NCBI RefSeq assembly: GCF_958295425.1
Contig: NC_081149.1
Span: 22,491,964 to 22,555,963, forward strand
Length of the DNA: 64,000 nt
Direction of reading: 5' to 3'
Origin: Solea solea
Lineage: Eukaryota > Chordata > Actinopteri > Pleuronectiformes > Soleidae
The notes below the pieces were generated by a model. The model was not told the DNA's origin, made no database searches, and was given only the letters and a program-made list of their open reading frames with translations. Position numbers and translations under genes: made by a program. Shown here piece by piece: positions 1-14,000 of this stretch (position 1 is the first letter of the stretch; each line of letters starts with the position of its first letter).

Positions 1-1554
1 TCTTCCATAAACTATAGCAGCTGGGTATGTTTAGTGCTGCAGTGCCTGTCCGCAGTGTTGTGTGCAACATTAATTTACATCATTAGTAAAGTATACTTGT
101 AATTTCAAGTAAGGCAAAAGCCTTTTCCTCTCAGTTTGCTGAGCATGTGTGGTTCGATAGTGCTACTTGTTTTTTCACCTGTTTGAGCAATGATCACTCA
201 CAACCATTCAGCAATAGCATGGACTAACCTCAATTTTAAGTTCATGAAGTTAAAACTAAAGAAGCCATTCAAAGCAGTGACATTTCAAAAGGTGTAGTCC
301 ATGTATAAGTCTGTATCAGACTTATACTGGACTACTGTTCTTTCATCTTCCTAAATAGAAAATAACTTGAATAATGACTTCGGTGTCCTGTATTGTATGT
401 ATGTTCTGACACAATAAATATGTTCACCAGATGAGTTTTTTTTGCGATTGGACATTGTTCAAATATACAAAGATGATGAAGCAACATTTTATGCAACAAA
501 AGACGAAAGAAGCAACTTTGGACACAAGTGCACGCATAAAATAGCGATACAAGATGTGAAAAATTCAACCAGACACAATGTATGAATACATGTTGTATGA
601 TCCCGCATATTGCCCCCCCCCCCTCAACAGAGACCCCTCCCCTCATCCTACTATTGTCTGGCTGAATTTTTCACAGGAACACATAATGCTGCCACCGATC
701 TGCAAACAAACTTCCTCTTTACTTCCTATTGGCTGGCAAGACATCGCCTCTGCCCGTAATATAAGGGGGAAAGAGGAGGGAGGAGGGGGATTGAGGGGTG
801 AGGGTGGGGGGGTGATGACAGAAGCAGGTGGGGGGGAAGGGTGCATGGAGGGAGAGTTAACTCACATGTGACAGGAACGAGCTCTGTTGATGGGAAGAGA
901 AAAAATACAACAACCTCAAAAAAAGGGATGAAAGATGTGGTTTTCATCACACTCCACTGTTGCTTTCAGCAGCAGCTACTAGACGAGGAGGCTGGTAGGC
1001 CAGATAACAGCAGTGCAGGAGTCTGACGTAACGTTTGACCACACCGCGTGGTAAGACCGAGTTTTATTTCTCATGAGAAGACTCAGAAGTCGCAGGACAT
1101 CAGAAAAACATCAGATAAAGTTAAGGCCTCTGGTCCGCTTAAGAAAACCAGGAGTTTAACATCTGCACTATTGTTTTTCTATGTCTGCAGGGCTGTTATC
1201 ATGGTTGTCACAGCAAATACAGTCTACTGCTGAAAAACACACTGTTTGAACATGGCAGTGTGATGATGGATTACCAGTCATGTACACAAACAACTGTACG
1301 TACAGTACATACGCACACACGCAAAATAAATGTTGAGTGCAGACACAAATGTTGATCCTGTAAAAATGAAAAGACTGGAGACTGAGGGATTGTGTCCCAC
1401 TGGAAAGTGATGATGAAAATAAGTTACAGCAGGAAAGAGAAATGAGGAATGAAGGTAGAGGGGTAAATGACAAAGGGCATTAACGGAGGATGTAAAAGAG
1501 TCGTAAGAAGGAGGGATTTAAAGATGAAGTGTGTAGATGAGAGGCAGGACTGAC
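1..1554. other. myh9 intron 5 (partial), no exon seen
   Basis: This lies downstream of myh9 exon 5 in the direction of transcription. I looked for the next conserved motor-domain exon, which should begin with a Gly-Glu-Leu-Glu segment, and did not find it, so the gene continues past the left edge of the window. The stretch holds a C run near 611-621, purine-rich low-complexity DNA around 767-850, and nothing else I can name. Confidence 0.6.
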
Positions 1555-4500
1555 CTGATCTTTCTTGGTCTTATGAGAGGAGGCCACATGAGCCAGATAC
1601 TGGATGACCTTCTTGGTGTTTTCCGTCTTTCCAGCACCAGACTCACCTCTATATACACACAAGACAAAACAGAGATAGTTTAACATTTGAATGTCTGAAA
1701 AGGAGCGAAAAGAGGTGGTCAAATTAAAAAAACAATGTTAATACAAAACTGTCATCTGAAAACTCACGTGCAGAGAATGGACTGGTCTTCACGATCTGCA
1801 AAATACAAATGTGCAATGTTTAACTATGCACCTTCTGCACAACAGTTCTGCATACACACAAGCAGCACGTTATCGCCACAGTGCATTGAGTTTGTCTCGG
1901 TATAGCAGGATGTACATTAGCCACAGACAGGAAGTGAATATCCGGCTTCCAAAAAGTGGAAAGAGACGTTAGCAGATTTCAAACTAATCAGTTAATTACC
2001 CAGCAGCTCCTGTAATGTGGTCTAAATACTTTGAAGGGACCGTTGAGAACATAGGCCCCAAAATGACCCGAGGGGATTCGTTTAAGTGTTTTATATAATG
2101 GATGACAAATCAGCACATAAATAAAGAAAAGACAGGCCTCCAAGCAGTTAAGCTGTAAAGCTAAGGGAATGCACACATTCTAAAGACTAAAACTAAACAC
2201 ACACACAGAGCTATATAACCCTGTAGGGCATAGGAGCACTTTACAGACATAAAAGCAGCTCATTCAACCTCAATAAATGAAATACATCATTAATATCATT
2301 GGCTAATTTAACTGTACGCCGCCCTCAAGAGTGGAATGAATGAATTGCACAGGAGATATAGTCGGTCTTAACTAAGATAGATTTGAGGTAATCTGGTATT
2401 TTCTGTGAGTAATGGGCAAAGTAAACAATGTAAACATTCTCACATTAATTCCAATATTCAGCATCAACAGTGCCTTTCATTGTAAAGCCCAGTAGGCAGA
2501 GTATTATCGTACATTAACATGATTTTAAGCAAATAAGGTGGACACATTTCAACACATAAAACCTATTTTCTTTGGGGACAAGAGCTTCACTGAGAATGAA
2601 TTGTGCCCATATTAAAAGTTTTAAGATGTTAAAACAACACATATTTGAGCAAATATATACAGCGTATACACCGGAAGACTGCAGACGCCACCTGCGTTTC
2701 ATTCTTGTGATAACACGTTTACAGTAGGGACCGGTACTCACCCTGCATCATGCTTCTATAAGCTGTGTCAGTGATGGCGTAAATATGAGGTGGCATTTCA
2801 TGCCTTTTCTTGCCCTTGTACATATCAACAATGTCCTCCGAGTAGATGGGCAGGTTCTTGTAGGGGTTTATGACGACACAGAAGAGGCCAGAGTATGTCT
2901 GCAGAACACACACACACACACACAATGTGGCATTTAAAAAGCTGCAATGAAATGTGTAATCTAAGAATAAAGTGAAGATACACATGAAAGGGTATTTAAG
3001 ATTTACATTTTTAACGGAATTTCATTTATTTATAAATTTTTATCTTCCATTTTACCTCATCCACACCCCAATATCACTATCACCTGTCCATTCTTCATTT
3101 ATTTAGCTATCGGATATATTTACACGTCTGTTTTCCTTATATTTCTGCAGTGTTAATATAATAAATAAAATAAAAATAAAAAATAAATTAACTGATTAAG
3201 TTAAAAAGGTTTCATTTGCCATATCCTGTCTGAAAATAACCAATAATCTGGTAAACAATGATGATGACCTCATTTTATATGCTAACTTAGCTTCTCCCAT
3301 CATCAGGAAGCTCTTAGTTCCTTGAACTCTGATTCTTGATTAAGCAATCTTAACCACACCCAGCTTCAAGTTTAAAACTGACGTAACCTTGGCCATGTTA
3401 AATGTTACAGCTACTTGACTGGTTAGCCAAGACAAGTCAGAGATCCACCTGATAGAGTTATGTTTTCTACTTCAAGGCCAAGTTCTTAAATCCTCTTCCA
3501 TTCCTGTCTATAAACTGCACTAAATCTTTTCTTGAGTGCTTCTGGACTCATTCCTCCTCCTTATAAGTTTTGGATTTTTTTTCCCCACGTGCTGCATTCT
3601 AGTGCTGCTCTCCCCATGTCTCTGCACTCTCCCTCCCTCTCCCTCTCCCTTTCCCTTTCTCCAAGGAGACGGTCAATCTAAAGCTACAGAGAAGCCTGGA
3701 GCCTCTCAAATCAACAATAGCCCAGATCTCTGGGAGCAGTGAGGGGAGGGGACAACAGCTTGTGTTGATATGACCGGGTCACACCACGGAGTCAGAGAGA
3801 CAAAAATCACTCCCAGCCCAGGACACGGGGAATAAATAACATTAATTATGGAAGCGGTAATAGCAGTTACAACACATTTAACATTCCTTGTCCATCTGTG
3901 TAAAACTAGCTGCTCCCTCGTTTCCCAACACTGCTCTTAACTTCTCTCAAACTCTGGACTGCATTGTTCCCTTCAACTTCCTGTTTGTGAGATAACTCTA
4001 AACACAGAAAAGAGGGGGAGAGGGCAAACAAGATGGAGAGAGAGGAAGAGGGTGAAGGACAAGAGTGCTTGTGTACCACGAATTGTACACTTTCTGCCCT
4101 TGTGACAATTTGAATACAATGGATTGCCTTAAACCATAAATTTTAATGAAATAATTAGAAGGCTGGATGGTGAGATATACTGGTTTGGAGATTGTTTTCT
4201 ACAAGCTGGTGAGATATTAAGACGACCAGTATGTGGGATGTTCTATTGGCACAAGTATAATATACTATTCCCAATTATGGTTTCACAGAGTTTCCCACAT
4301 GTTAAGAGTTTACTTGTGGTGTTGGGTGGCATGGCATGGAACTACTGTGCTAGCACATTCTCATGCAGTTTAGAGGGGGAGACCGTAACCCTGATTTTTT
4401 TTTCTGAAGATACCATTTACAGATGTCACCTAAACGCCTCAAATGTGGACTGAAGCAAGTCTGGTCCCTGCTCTGTTATTTAAGGGAGTACAACTCAGGA

Positions 4501-5058
4501 TGGTGTGTAGCCAAACATGTATTAGTTTATTAGATTAAAAGAATGAAAACGCAACAAATACCTCTAATGTAACATGAACCTACTTAATGTTATATTGTAT
4601 TATTTTATTGTGGTTTTAATCAACTACTCAACATGCACCTTTTTAAGGACGTAAAATATCACAAAGACTACATGCATTACTGCTGCATTAAATGCTTTTG
4701 CTGAGGCATTCATAGGCTGCTCCATACTCACATAAATGAGGCCAGAGTAGTATCGTTCCTTCAGGTTGTGCAGCACAGACGCCTCATTCAGACAGGTGAG
4801 CTCTGCCATGTCTTCCACCTTGCTGAACTTGGGGGGGTTCATCTTCTGGATGTCATCCTTGTTCACCTTGACCTTCTTACCAGAGTCCGTCAGTTCCACC
4901 ACACACTCGTCGCCGCGCTCCTCCTTCACTGAGCCGGCCTCAAAGCCCAGGCGCTCCGATGGCACCCATACCAGCTTCTTGGTGGCCCAGTCCGCCTGTG
5001 CCAGTGGGTTGTTGACCATATTGCGGTCCACATACAGGAACTTGTCTGCGTCTGACAT
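1555..5058 (-). CDS. myh9: Non-muscle myosin heavy chain II-A, 5' coding exons 2-5 (partial gene)
   Basis: This is the start of the actin-based motor heavy chain of non-muscle myosin II, which drives cytokinesis, cell shape and migration. Coding exons on the minus strand are 5058-4732 (exon 2; acceptor at 5063), 2898-2742, 1795-1768 (a 28-nt micro-exon) and 1648-1555. Phases join exactly and encode residues 1-202. The start is the ATG at 5058, five bases inside the exon. Residues about 30-75 form the SH3-like N-terminal domain and the motor begins near residue 80. The P-loop GESGAGKT falls at residues 172-179 and is followed by [22 protein letters not shown], split here as [10 protein letters not shown] and [12 protein letters not shown]. 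The [11 protein letters not shown] and SSHKTKKDQ stretches fit MYH9 better than MYH10 or MYH11. Introns 2 and 3 hold only microsatellites and AT-rich DNA. Teleosts often carry two copies (a and b); I cannot say which this is. About 90% of the protein lies off the window. Confidence 0.93.
2907..2925. repeat. (CA)n next to the myh9 exon 3 acceptor
   Basis: A short CA run lies immediately upstream, on the minus strand, of the exon 3 acceptor at 2899-2900. There it reads as GT repeats in place of a normal polypyrimidine tract. Confidence 0.8.
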
Positions 5059-5063
5059 GGTTG

Positions 5064-8000
5064 CTGTTTCAGAAAGAGAGGAAAAATACATGGTTATAAT
5101 CAGTGTAGATAAATAAATAGCATTCTTCTAGTTATCATTTAAATATTCCATCAAATCATCACACTTGCTGCAACTTCGTCTTCAATTATTTCTGCTAGAA
5201 AACAGGCTTTGTGTTTGTTAAGTAAATAAAATTGACAAGGCCAGACGTCTGCCATCTTTCCATCTTCATACAATCACTATGGCATGCAAAGGTCACTACT
5301 AATGTGATGTAAAACAGGAAGAGACTGCTGAAGTTAGGTCGGGTCAACAAAACACACAGCCTTGTCAAACAAGGCCCCATGTTACTCCTTGGCTAACTGC
5401 TGTGAATACTTAATCAAATCTCCAGCTGCCGGCCCATCCGAGTGAGAGCAGAAACATTTGCACAGGATCACAGAGATCTAAGTTCATCTCTCAGTAGCAA
5501 GAAAGTGCCTTCAGTTTGGCTGAGTTTTCCAAAAACCACAACTGTCCGCTTCCTGGTGGGAAGCATGTCTTTGCTGTCATCCCTGCTGGTTGCTCAGGGT
5601 GTCTGGCCAGAGGAGGAAATTCAACTGTGGATGATCTCAGCATAAATCTCTGCATGAATTATGGCCTCAAACAACCACATAGTGCAGATAACTAAAAACA
5701 GTAACATAATCAGTTCAGATGAACAGTAAAGATAAGGTGTAAAATGCAAATAGTGGTGGAGACAACAGAGATGCGGTCCTGATCCTTTACTTGGTTATTT
5801 TTAAATATAGTATTTAGTCAGATAAAATTGTCTTGTTCCCGTCTTGCTCTTGGTAGCCTGCAATTTCATTTTTAATCTGATAAATATGTTTGCTTTAATG
5901 TCACCAGCATTAAAGAGAAGTATTTTCCAACGTAATATTAATACTAGCAAAAAGCAAAGAGCCAAAGTCAAGGATTGTGTTTGATTAGTCAATAACATTC
6001 AGTTCTCCATTAAACCTAAACTATTCCTGATCATGAGAAACTATTCTATTGGAATAATGAAATTTTTGAGGCAGAAACAAAAAATAACTGGCTCTTCCAG
6101 CACAACTAAAGATAATCTCATAAGATTTCAGCAGTGGAAATGGGCCTTTAGTGAAACTCCTGGCAGTGAGGGGGAAAGAGTGAGCATATCAGGGACTGTC
6201 AGTTTTATTTTTGATTATTTTGCAGGACCGGATGAGCAGATTGAATAAAAACATCCAACAGAATTTCAAGCAAAACAAAATCAATCCAACATGAGCACAT
6301 GTCTTTTGTAAACAATATCTTGTCCAGGCATGCACATTAGAAAATAACAGCCCCTGTTCTTGCTTAATACACCAGTTAAAGCTAATAGGGAACATGTTGT
6401 TGACGGGTAGGGCTGTGGTTTAACCCATTTACAAGGTGACTAGACAGGTTTAACCCGTGTGTCTGAAAAAAAAAAAAAAAAAAAAAAGGAGAGTGAGCTT
6501 GACTCAAACCGCCCATTTCAATGAGTGAATGCAGGGAGACTCTGGCCAGTCAGTTGAACATGGCGTGTATTTCACCTACACTGGTGCCCCAGACTTTACA
6601 GTCTCAATTATCATTCCACCACAGCAGGAGCATGACAATATATTCCCAGGACTGCCAGGTCATTAGCCTCTCGCAGTGTTCCCTGACCTCTGAGGGAACA
6701 CTAAAGGCAGCCATATACAAAAACTTACTGAGGTTTTTTGTAAAAGAAAACACCAAAAAAAACTACAGAGGCCAAGTTCAGCCACAAGAGTAATTTCACA
6801 ATGCAATGTGGCCCAATGGGACATTCTGGGGTCAAATTCTCATGCTCGATATTATAAAACACTACTTTTACACAACTTTAACAGTGCATAAAACAACATA
6901 TGCTGCAGTTATATGCTGCAAGAAATGAAGTTAACCTATGTTTCCAACAGTACATCAACTATGATGTGATGCTGTCCCTTCATTTATTATTTTACGCTTG
7001 CTTTCACCCTGCATTCATAAAAACGTAATGAGTAAATGCGATGGACCCTTGAAAATCTTTAGAATGAGAGAAAAGTTGCAGCATTTAACAGGCTTGATTC
7101 TGTTCCAGTTCATTACCCCTGATCTGTGAGAAAGAACGCAGAGGGGGAGCCATTCTTCTCATGACCCCTGCATCCCTCCACGCCGCCAGGCTGCAGTACA
7201 GCTGCCCGAAGCAGCTCATCCCACATCCCCAACTCATCTCTAGTGTATTGACCCCATCCAGTGAGAGAACAAAGGGCAAATTGCTCCTGCTATACCTCTC
7301 AGCTGACTCTACACTCCCTCCTCTGCCCTCAATCGCCTCTCCGGAATCATAGCACCCACCAACCTCCCCCTCCTCCTATGTTTATCCAGTCTTTTCAGGG
7401 TCGCATTCCAACCATAGTCACTCTTTATCAGGGAGAGACAGCAAGCAAAGGCATTCCACACATTTCTCTCCACTATCCTGTATGCCTCCTCCCTTACATC
7501 TTTCTCAGGCTTATTCTACGACTCTACTTTCCATTTTTTCCACCTTCTCACAAGCAGGCCATGTATACCTGCTTGAGTGGTTTCACATTTTCGGTTGCAC
7601 AGATTGAGTAGAGCAAAGTATTTCTTATTCTCTGTATGTGTCGCAGTGTTCTCAAAAGCTCCAATAAAAAAGAAATATCAAAAAAAAGAGAAAAAAACGG
7701 TTCTGCTTTAGTACATTTTTATCAATCACAGGCTAGATCAGAGTTATGACTGAATGAAAATTGCTTTTTTGTTGCTGTTAATTTAGCTTTCTATGTTTCA
7801 AGGTGCAGGTAGACACCTTGGCTACCAGGAAATCAGCGTCTCAAAACACAAATACATGCAAACACACATGTGATTTGCTGTATTTGTATGGCTCATATTT
7901 TCAATGTTCAACAACTCAAGTCTCAGCTCAAACTGGAACCAAGAGTCGAGTCTGCTGATGTGTGCCATAGTCCAATGCACATGCTTGACACAGATAACTC

Positions 8001-11000
8001 AGTGACACACTTCAAACTGCGTCTCCAGAGAGTGACAGAAGGACTAAAAATTTCTATTAACAGCTATTCTAGTTTGACAAGCGATGATCTATATTGAAAG
8101 CAGAAAGAGTAGGACGAATAAAGAACTCCCATTGGACATTTTTAGACCTTGGCCTTCCCTCGTGGAGGTTAACATCTGTGGTAAAACAGGGCTGTTGATT
8201 TGAGGTAAAAACAGTATACATTAACATGTGTCACACCCACATGTTCATGAACCAGGTTTTTGCATCCTCAAGTTTCACACAGCCGAAAATAATCCATGCT
8301 TCCTTGATTTAATGTTACTTTGCAACACTGCTGGGTGATTAAAATACTTCACTATCTATTCTTTAGAGATCAATCTACAGTGAGATTAGCTGCTCTTGAT
8401 AATCTTTGCAAGGATTACTCATCGACACAGTCTTGCCAAATCTTGGCAGAAATGGAATGTGACAGAAACCATTAAGGGAGGATTATATTCCAAGACTTCC
8501 CAAATGACAGCAGCCGTATCCTGTCAAAGCAGCAGCTTGTTTGAAAGAGGAAGAGGAACCACAAAATAAATAACACCAGGCTGTGAACAAAGGCCAGTTT
8601 TAGAAACCTGCCTCAGAGACAAGAGTGTGGTTACAAACAGAGGAAGTAACACAGTGGTATGGTCTTTTAGGAAAGATGTGGAGGAGGAACAAGAAAAGAA
8701 ACAGAAAAGGGATGAGCTACAGAGCGTCCTTTTCAGTGCAGTGTGTCCTGTTCAGAAAGCAGGTCAATGTTGGTCTTTATAGAACTGAGGCCATCCGTCC
8801 ATCAGTCAGACTCCCTCTCATTCCTTTCCACCTCGCTGACTCTCCCTGAGTTACTGTAAAAAGCAGCAGAGTCCAGACAGCCTCCACCACTTTATTACCA
8901 TGTACAGTCAAACCCTCCTGCTCCCACTGAAGAGAAAACCCATGAACCAGCTGTGCCATGTTGACATTGACATTTATAATAATAGAAGACCAACAAAGTC
9001 AATGACATAGTATTTCTCTCAACTACATTTCCTGGCTTAGGCAGAGTCTTATGTGCTCATTCTCAGCTGCTCACACCGTGCTGTGGATTATTGCTTTACT
9101 CTTGTCAGTCTAGTTTGTTTGGCTTTGTACTGTAGATAGACCCTACTGTTTTACCACTTCACCCCATTCACTGTTCAATGATCCACTGACATGGATGGGA
9201 AAGGTACTGAGTCAGTCAAAAATCATTACAAGCTCAGATGTCAACTCTTGTTTTCTCTCCTCCCTTTATTCTCCGAATGTGGGAAGGGTGGGGCAAAGAG
9301 ACGAAAAGAGGAAATGACCAACTGAGAAAACTATTTTGCCATTTGTGGAACTTGTGTGAAAATCTTGGAGGAGGAGGGAATGTGGCATTTCTTTGAGCAC
9401 ATGCAGCGCGGTTCTAAGGAGTGAGAAGTAAATTAAGCCCGTGCTGAAAAATAGCAGCACTGCATGACAGATCTACATCACTTTCCACATTAGTTTTCAC
9501 ATTCCTGCTAGAACCAGGATCCAATTTCTCTCTGAACTGAAAGCTGGCCAGTGCCATCTAGAACTGGAGAGCACCCTAAGCCCACAGCACACCACCTTCA
9601 CCAGCGGCTCCTTAACATTTACTCTCTGATGTGGCCCACAGCTTTGTCTGATGAACACACGAACACCGCTTCACCACCAGTCACGCTCGAAAAATGTTGC
9701 AACCGTCAGTAAACACACATCCAAATATGAAGTTTAGAGAATAAAACATGTCCAGCTGGCCTATGCAGCCAAAGATGTTATCATAACAAATGTTTTTTTT
9801 ATCTTTAACGATGAATAAGTAATAAACCCAAAGTAAAAATGTAAAAAAAAAAAAAAAAGTAAATTGCTGTTATAAACATTTTATTGCCAGTGAATTATAC
9901 GTATTAAACTTTTGTTGTGTTACCATTGAAGAAAACATATTGCGATAACTAATGGGATTTAACCATTACAACAAAGAGAATATCTTTCGATCACTATACA
10001 TGGATATTTTCAGAAAAAGTTGTGCCATGTGTGCGTGTGTGTTTCATTTAAGAGAGTGAGATATGTGGGATGTGAAAAAGCCATAGTTGTTGTGTGGTTG
10101 TGTAACTGTGTGAGTGGAGATGGGTGTGTGCACAGTGTGTAGTCTAGCGACTTGCCCGGACTTATATTCAAAGACCTTCACTAATTGAGCGGTAGTTTGG
10201 GGGCATCCAACAGTTGCCACCAGGTATTTTTCCAACATTTAATAGCGAACAGTTCAAAGCAAGCATGTCAAGTATTTTCCTTTAACTCTTGACTGTTATC
10301 AGCATTGTTAATCCATTCGGTGTAAAACTATGTTTATTTAAGTAAAATGACAAGGATGCTAAAGAACTGGCATAGCTGCTGGGTCAACAAATTCCATTCA
10401 AACTGCTATGCAATTACATCACTGACTTGATTGGTTACTGTTTAAAACTGGGCAGATTGATGTACAGCACCAGTTTGCTTACACTGAAACACTCCAACAG
10501 TATTGATTGATAGATACATGGTTACGTAAGCCTTTAACAGCCAGTGGGAGAATGCAATGCAGTTTCTGTTTGTCATGTCAGCAGAATTTGTCAGGCATAT
10601 CTCTTTTCTTAACAGAGCCAATGAATAAACTCCGCCACCTCATCTTATGATCTCCTCCAGCGTTATAATACTATTAATCCGATCAGAAGTCAGCCCCCAC
10701 TTTCTTTATTCCAGCAGATTAATATGTCACTTTATTTTTTTGTTTTATCACTTGTTATCACCACCTGGGACACTCCCTTTGAGTTACTGTGATCATAGAA
10801 AAGCTATCTTGTTTTAACAACCAACTACTCAAATAATGTGCTCTCAGAACTGAGCCCTTATTGAGCCTCATGATAGAGGCCAATAACCGACGTCTGGTGG
10901 ACTGGACTGATACTGCAAACATGTCCAATAGGAGGCAGGAGGTAGAACTGACAGCAAGATTCAAAGTTCATAGTACAGAGGGTGTGAAGTCTCTGTGGTA

Positions 11001-14000
11001 GTCATGTTGTACACTGTCAGACATTAACCACTTGTCTGCCGTTCCCCCACAGGTGTGACACTCTCACACACACCGATACACCCATCTGTGGGCGAAGTCT
11101 ACTTCTGACATGTGCAGTAAGTAAACTATACTACAACCAGCACCACATTGCATTGATTCTATTTTATGTTGTGCCTCTCATGACTTCACTTCCTTTACTT
11201 TAATTTACCATAATTAGCATAATACTTCACAGCAGCTTCGATAAAAAAAAAAAAAATTAACAAGAAGAATAACTTTGTTTTTTCCACAAAGTCGTGCAAG
11301 AAAGAGGACAATCCAGGATTGAGTTTCACGCAACTTAATGGGACGCTACATCGATAAACTGGCACACAGGACAGTGCTACCTCCTTATCTATACCACAAA
11401 CAATAAGCAAGCAATTTATCTACGGTCTCACTAGCAATCATTATACATTATACATGGTTAAGATCTGTTCTCCAAGATCAGAAAATGGACAGGGTCAGAG
11501 TGCAACCATTTCCTTGTATTGTCTCAGCCTGGTTGTATTGAAATCTTGCAGGTGTGTTTGTGTGCTGTAAGGGGAAGGATGGAGGAAAGGATGGGGTGTG
11601 GCAAAAAACACAAGGAGAGGAAGAGACACAGAGCTAAGAAGGAAATGAAGGAGAACCAACAGAGAACAAATCAGTGAAAAAAGGTTCTAATGAGAAGAAT
11701 GGGGAGAGAGAAAAAATGTTAACGGAAATAAAGTTGCAGAGTGAAAGGAAATAGAAAACCCACAGCAGAGACTGATGCAGATTCATCTCGAGCCCAAACA
11801 CTTCAACCAGTCTGACTAAGGCAACTTAATTATGCTGTGCATGTCAGCCACAAGAAGAACATTTCAACAAAACCTAAACAGACAGGATATTCAAGAAAAC
11901 ATATCTGTTTAAAGTGTCTATTGAAAGACATGAATTAAAGGCTAACATTTGTGATATATGGCAGGGTGTAAAGAGCACATTGAGTTATGTGTGCAGATAC
12001 TGTTTGATCATCATCCGTTTGTAATCCCACTGACAATGAGCTACACAATAACTACATACTGAGGAGTTGCATGATCAGCTCTGCCACAGCTGATGAAGAG
12101 TTTCATCCATCTCCACTTTGGCTGGAATGTTTAGTCTGTGTGAATAAATCTCAGCTGACTACGTAGGAATCATGCATGACACTTGGCATTACTGCCCCAT
12201 CAATTGACAAATATAAGAAGGCACAAGTATGTGCTCAGAAAATACATCTCACAGGCTCCTCTTTAGCACTTTAACCACGTTAACATGTTTTGGCTTTGGC
12301 TTAAACTGAGCATGTGGTTTGATTGATTTACTTCTAATTATTCACATTTAAAAAGCTTTAACCAGACATTACTTGGCATATTTATCCAACAAAATACACA
12401 GTTAATGAATCAGCAAAAATCTTTACTCAACTTTGAATCCTTTCAACTCCAGCTGAGACAAAGCCACTTTTTAACGTTTCCAAGTTGCGTTAGCAATTCT
12501 GTTTTCTTAGTCTAGCAGCCTGAGGTAAAGGGGATTTTTGCATGCACAAATGCAGTTAGGTTGCACAAACAGCAGATACAAGATTCAAGGCACCTTATGT
12601 TTGTTAAAAGATCCTTAATAACAGGAGACAGCTGTGGGTTGGAGTGTACCAAACAGTGTCATGCTGCGCTCTCATCTGCAACAAAAGCAGGGCGCCTTCA
12701 AGTAATGTGGGACAAGTGTCCTTTCAATAATATGCAAACATCCACAAGGCTTGTTCTTCTAGACAGCGTTGTTTTTTGCTCAGTTGCAACAGCCTCACAC
12801 ACTGGTTCCCCTGTTTAAAATGTTTTCATTTTGTCTCTACTGCAGTACATAACTCTCCTGGGAGGCCTCATATGAGGACATTGCTGATACATGAACGATG
12901 GAATGTAACAATCTCTGCAGGGGGGGCTCTATAACTTCACTGAAACAGGCAATCAGTCCAGCAAACTGGCCCCCAGAGAGGCTATTACACAATCCATTGC
13001 TGAGACTTAATTCAACCAAATGACTCAAATGGAATAACAGGATATGACATACTACATGTCACCAATTGTGTCCCTTTTTAAGGCTAGATTGAGAGATTTG
13101 AGAGATGTGAGAATGTAGATAAAGAGATTCACACATGCTTCATTAGATTGTTCTCCCCCACACATACACAATTTATATCCTGCCCATGTATCAAAAAGTT
13201 TGTAGTTATGTGGTAAGCTCACACTGTGATTTAATGGCTTCTTGGCAGAAAACAGATGTGTGACTCCGATTACAATACGTCCGAGCAAAAAAAAGGTGCT
13301 GCTCTCACTTTATCTGAGACCACTAACACTTAAGTGCAACGAGAAGCAGGTTTGGGTGGAGAAATGCCAACGTTGTGAGTGCTAGAATTCACAGTCTAAC
13401 ATGAGGTAAAGTTCATGAGAACACTGCTAATGCTGAGCCACACAGCTTGTACTCGACCTCAGGAGGGTGTGCAAGCATACCAGACTACCACAGTTCAAAC
13501 ACTATGATGTACAATATAACAGAGTGCATTCAAATTGTACTGACAGGAACACAACACCTACATGGCACAAACACCATGACACTGCAAAGATAGGGGGAAT
13601 GAGAACACGACACTTGGCTAATGTGATTTAAGTCTGGGATTGTAAAAAGCCATGTCTGACATTGGTCTGCATCAATCAGTATGTTTTATATTGCACCCCG
13701 GGGAAAAGATTTAAAAATAAATAAATAAAAAAAATACATGTCTACATATTAGTCTGACTGAAATCGTACTAAATCAAATTTCTCAGTTTGATAACACGAC
13801 TGGGAGTCAAGCTACTACTGCTTATGTCCCTTCAGTCGGACTTGAGCTCGCCTGCGCAACAATTCCCACCTGCAGCTAATAACCAAAATGACTAAAAGAC
13901 GCTGCAACACAGAAGAATAAGACAGAAGAGGTTTAGGGGCCACATTTAAAAATAAATAAAAGAAGTATTCACATGTGGCACCAATTGTCTTCTGGATTTA

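Noticed and set aside
1555..5058. Assignment to MYH10 or MYH11 instead of MYH9
   Set aside because: The [11 protein letters not shown] and [12 protein letters not shown] segments match MYH9, and the neighbouring txn2 agrees.
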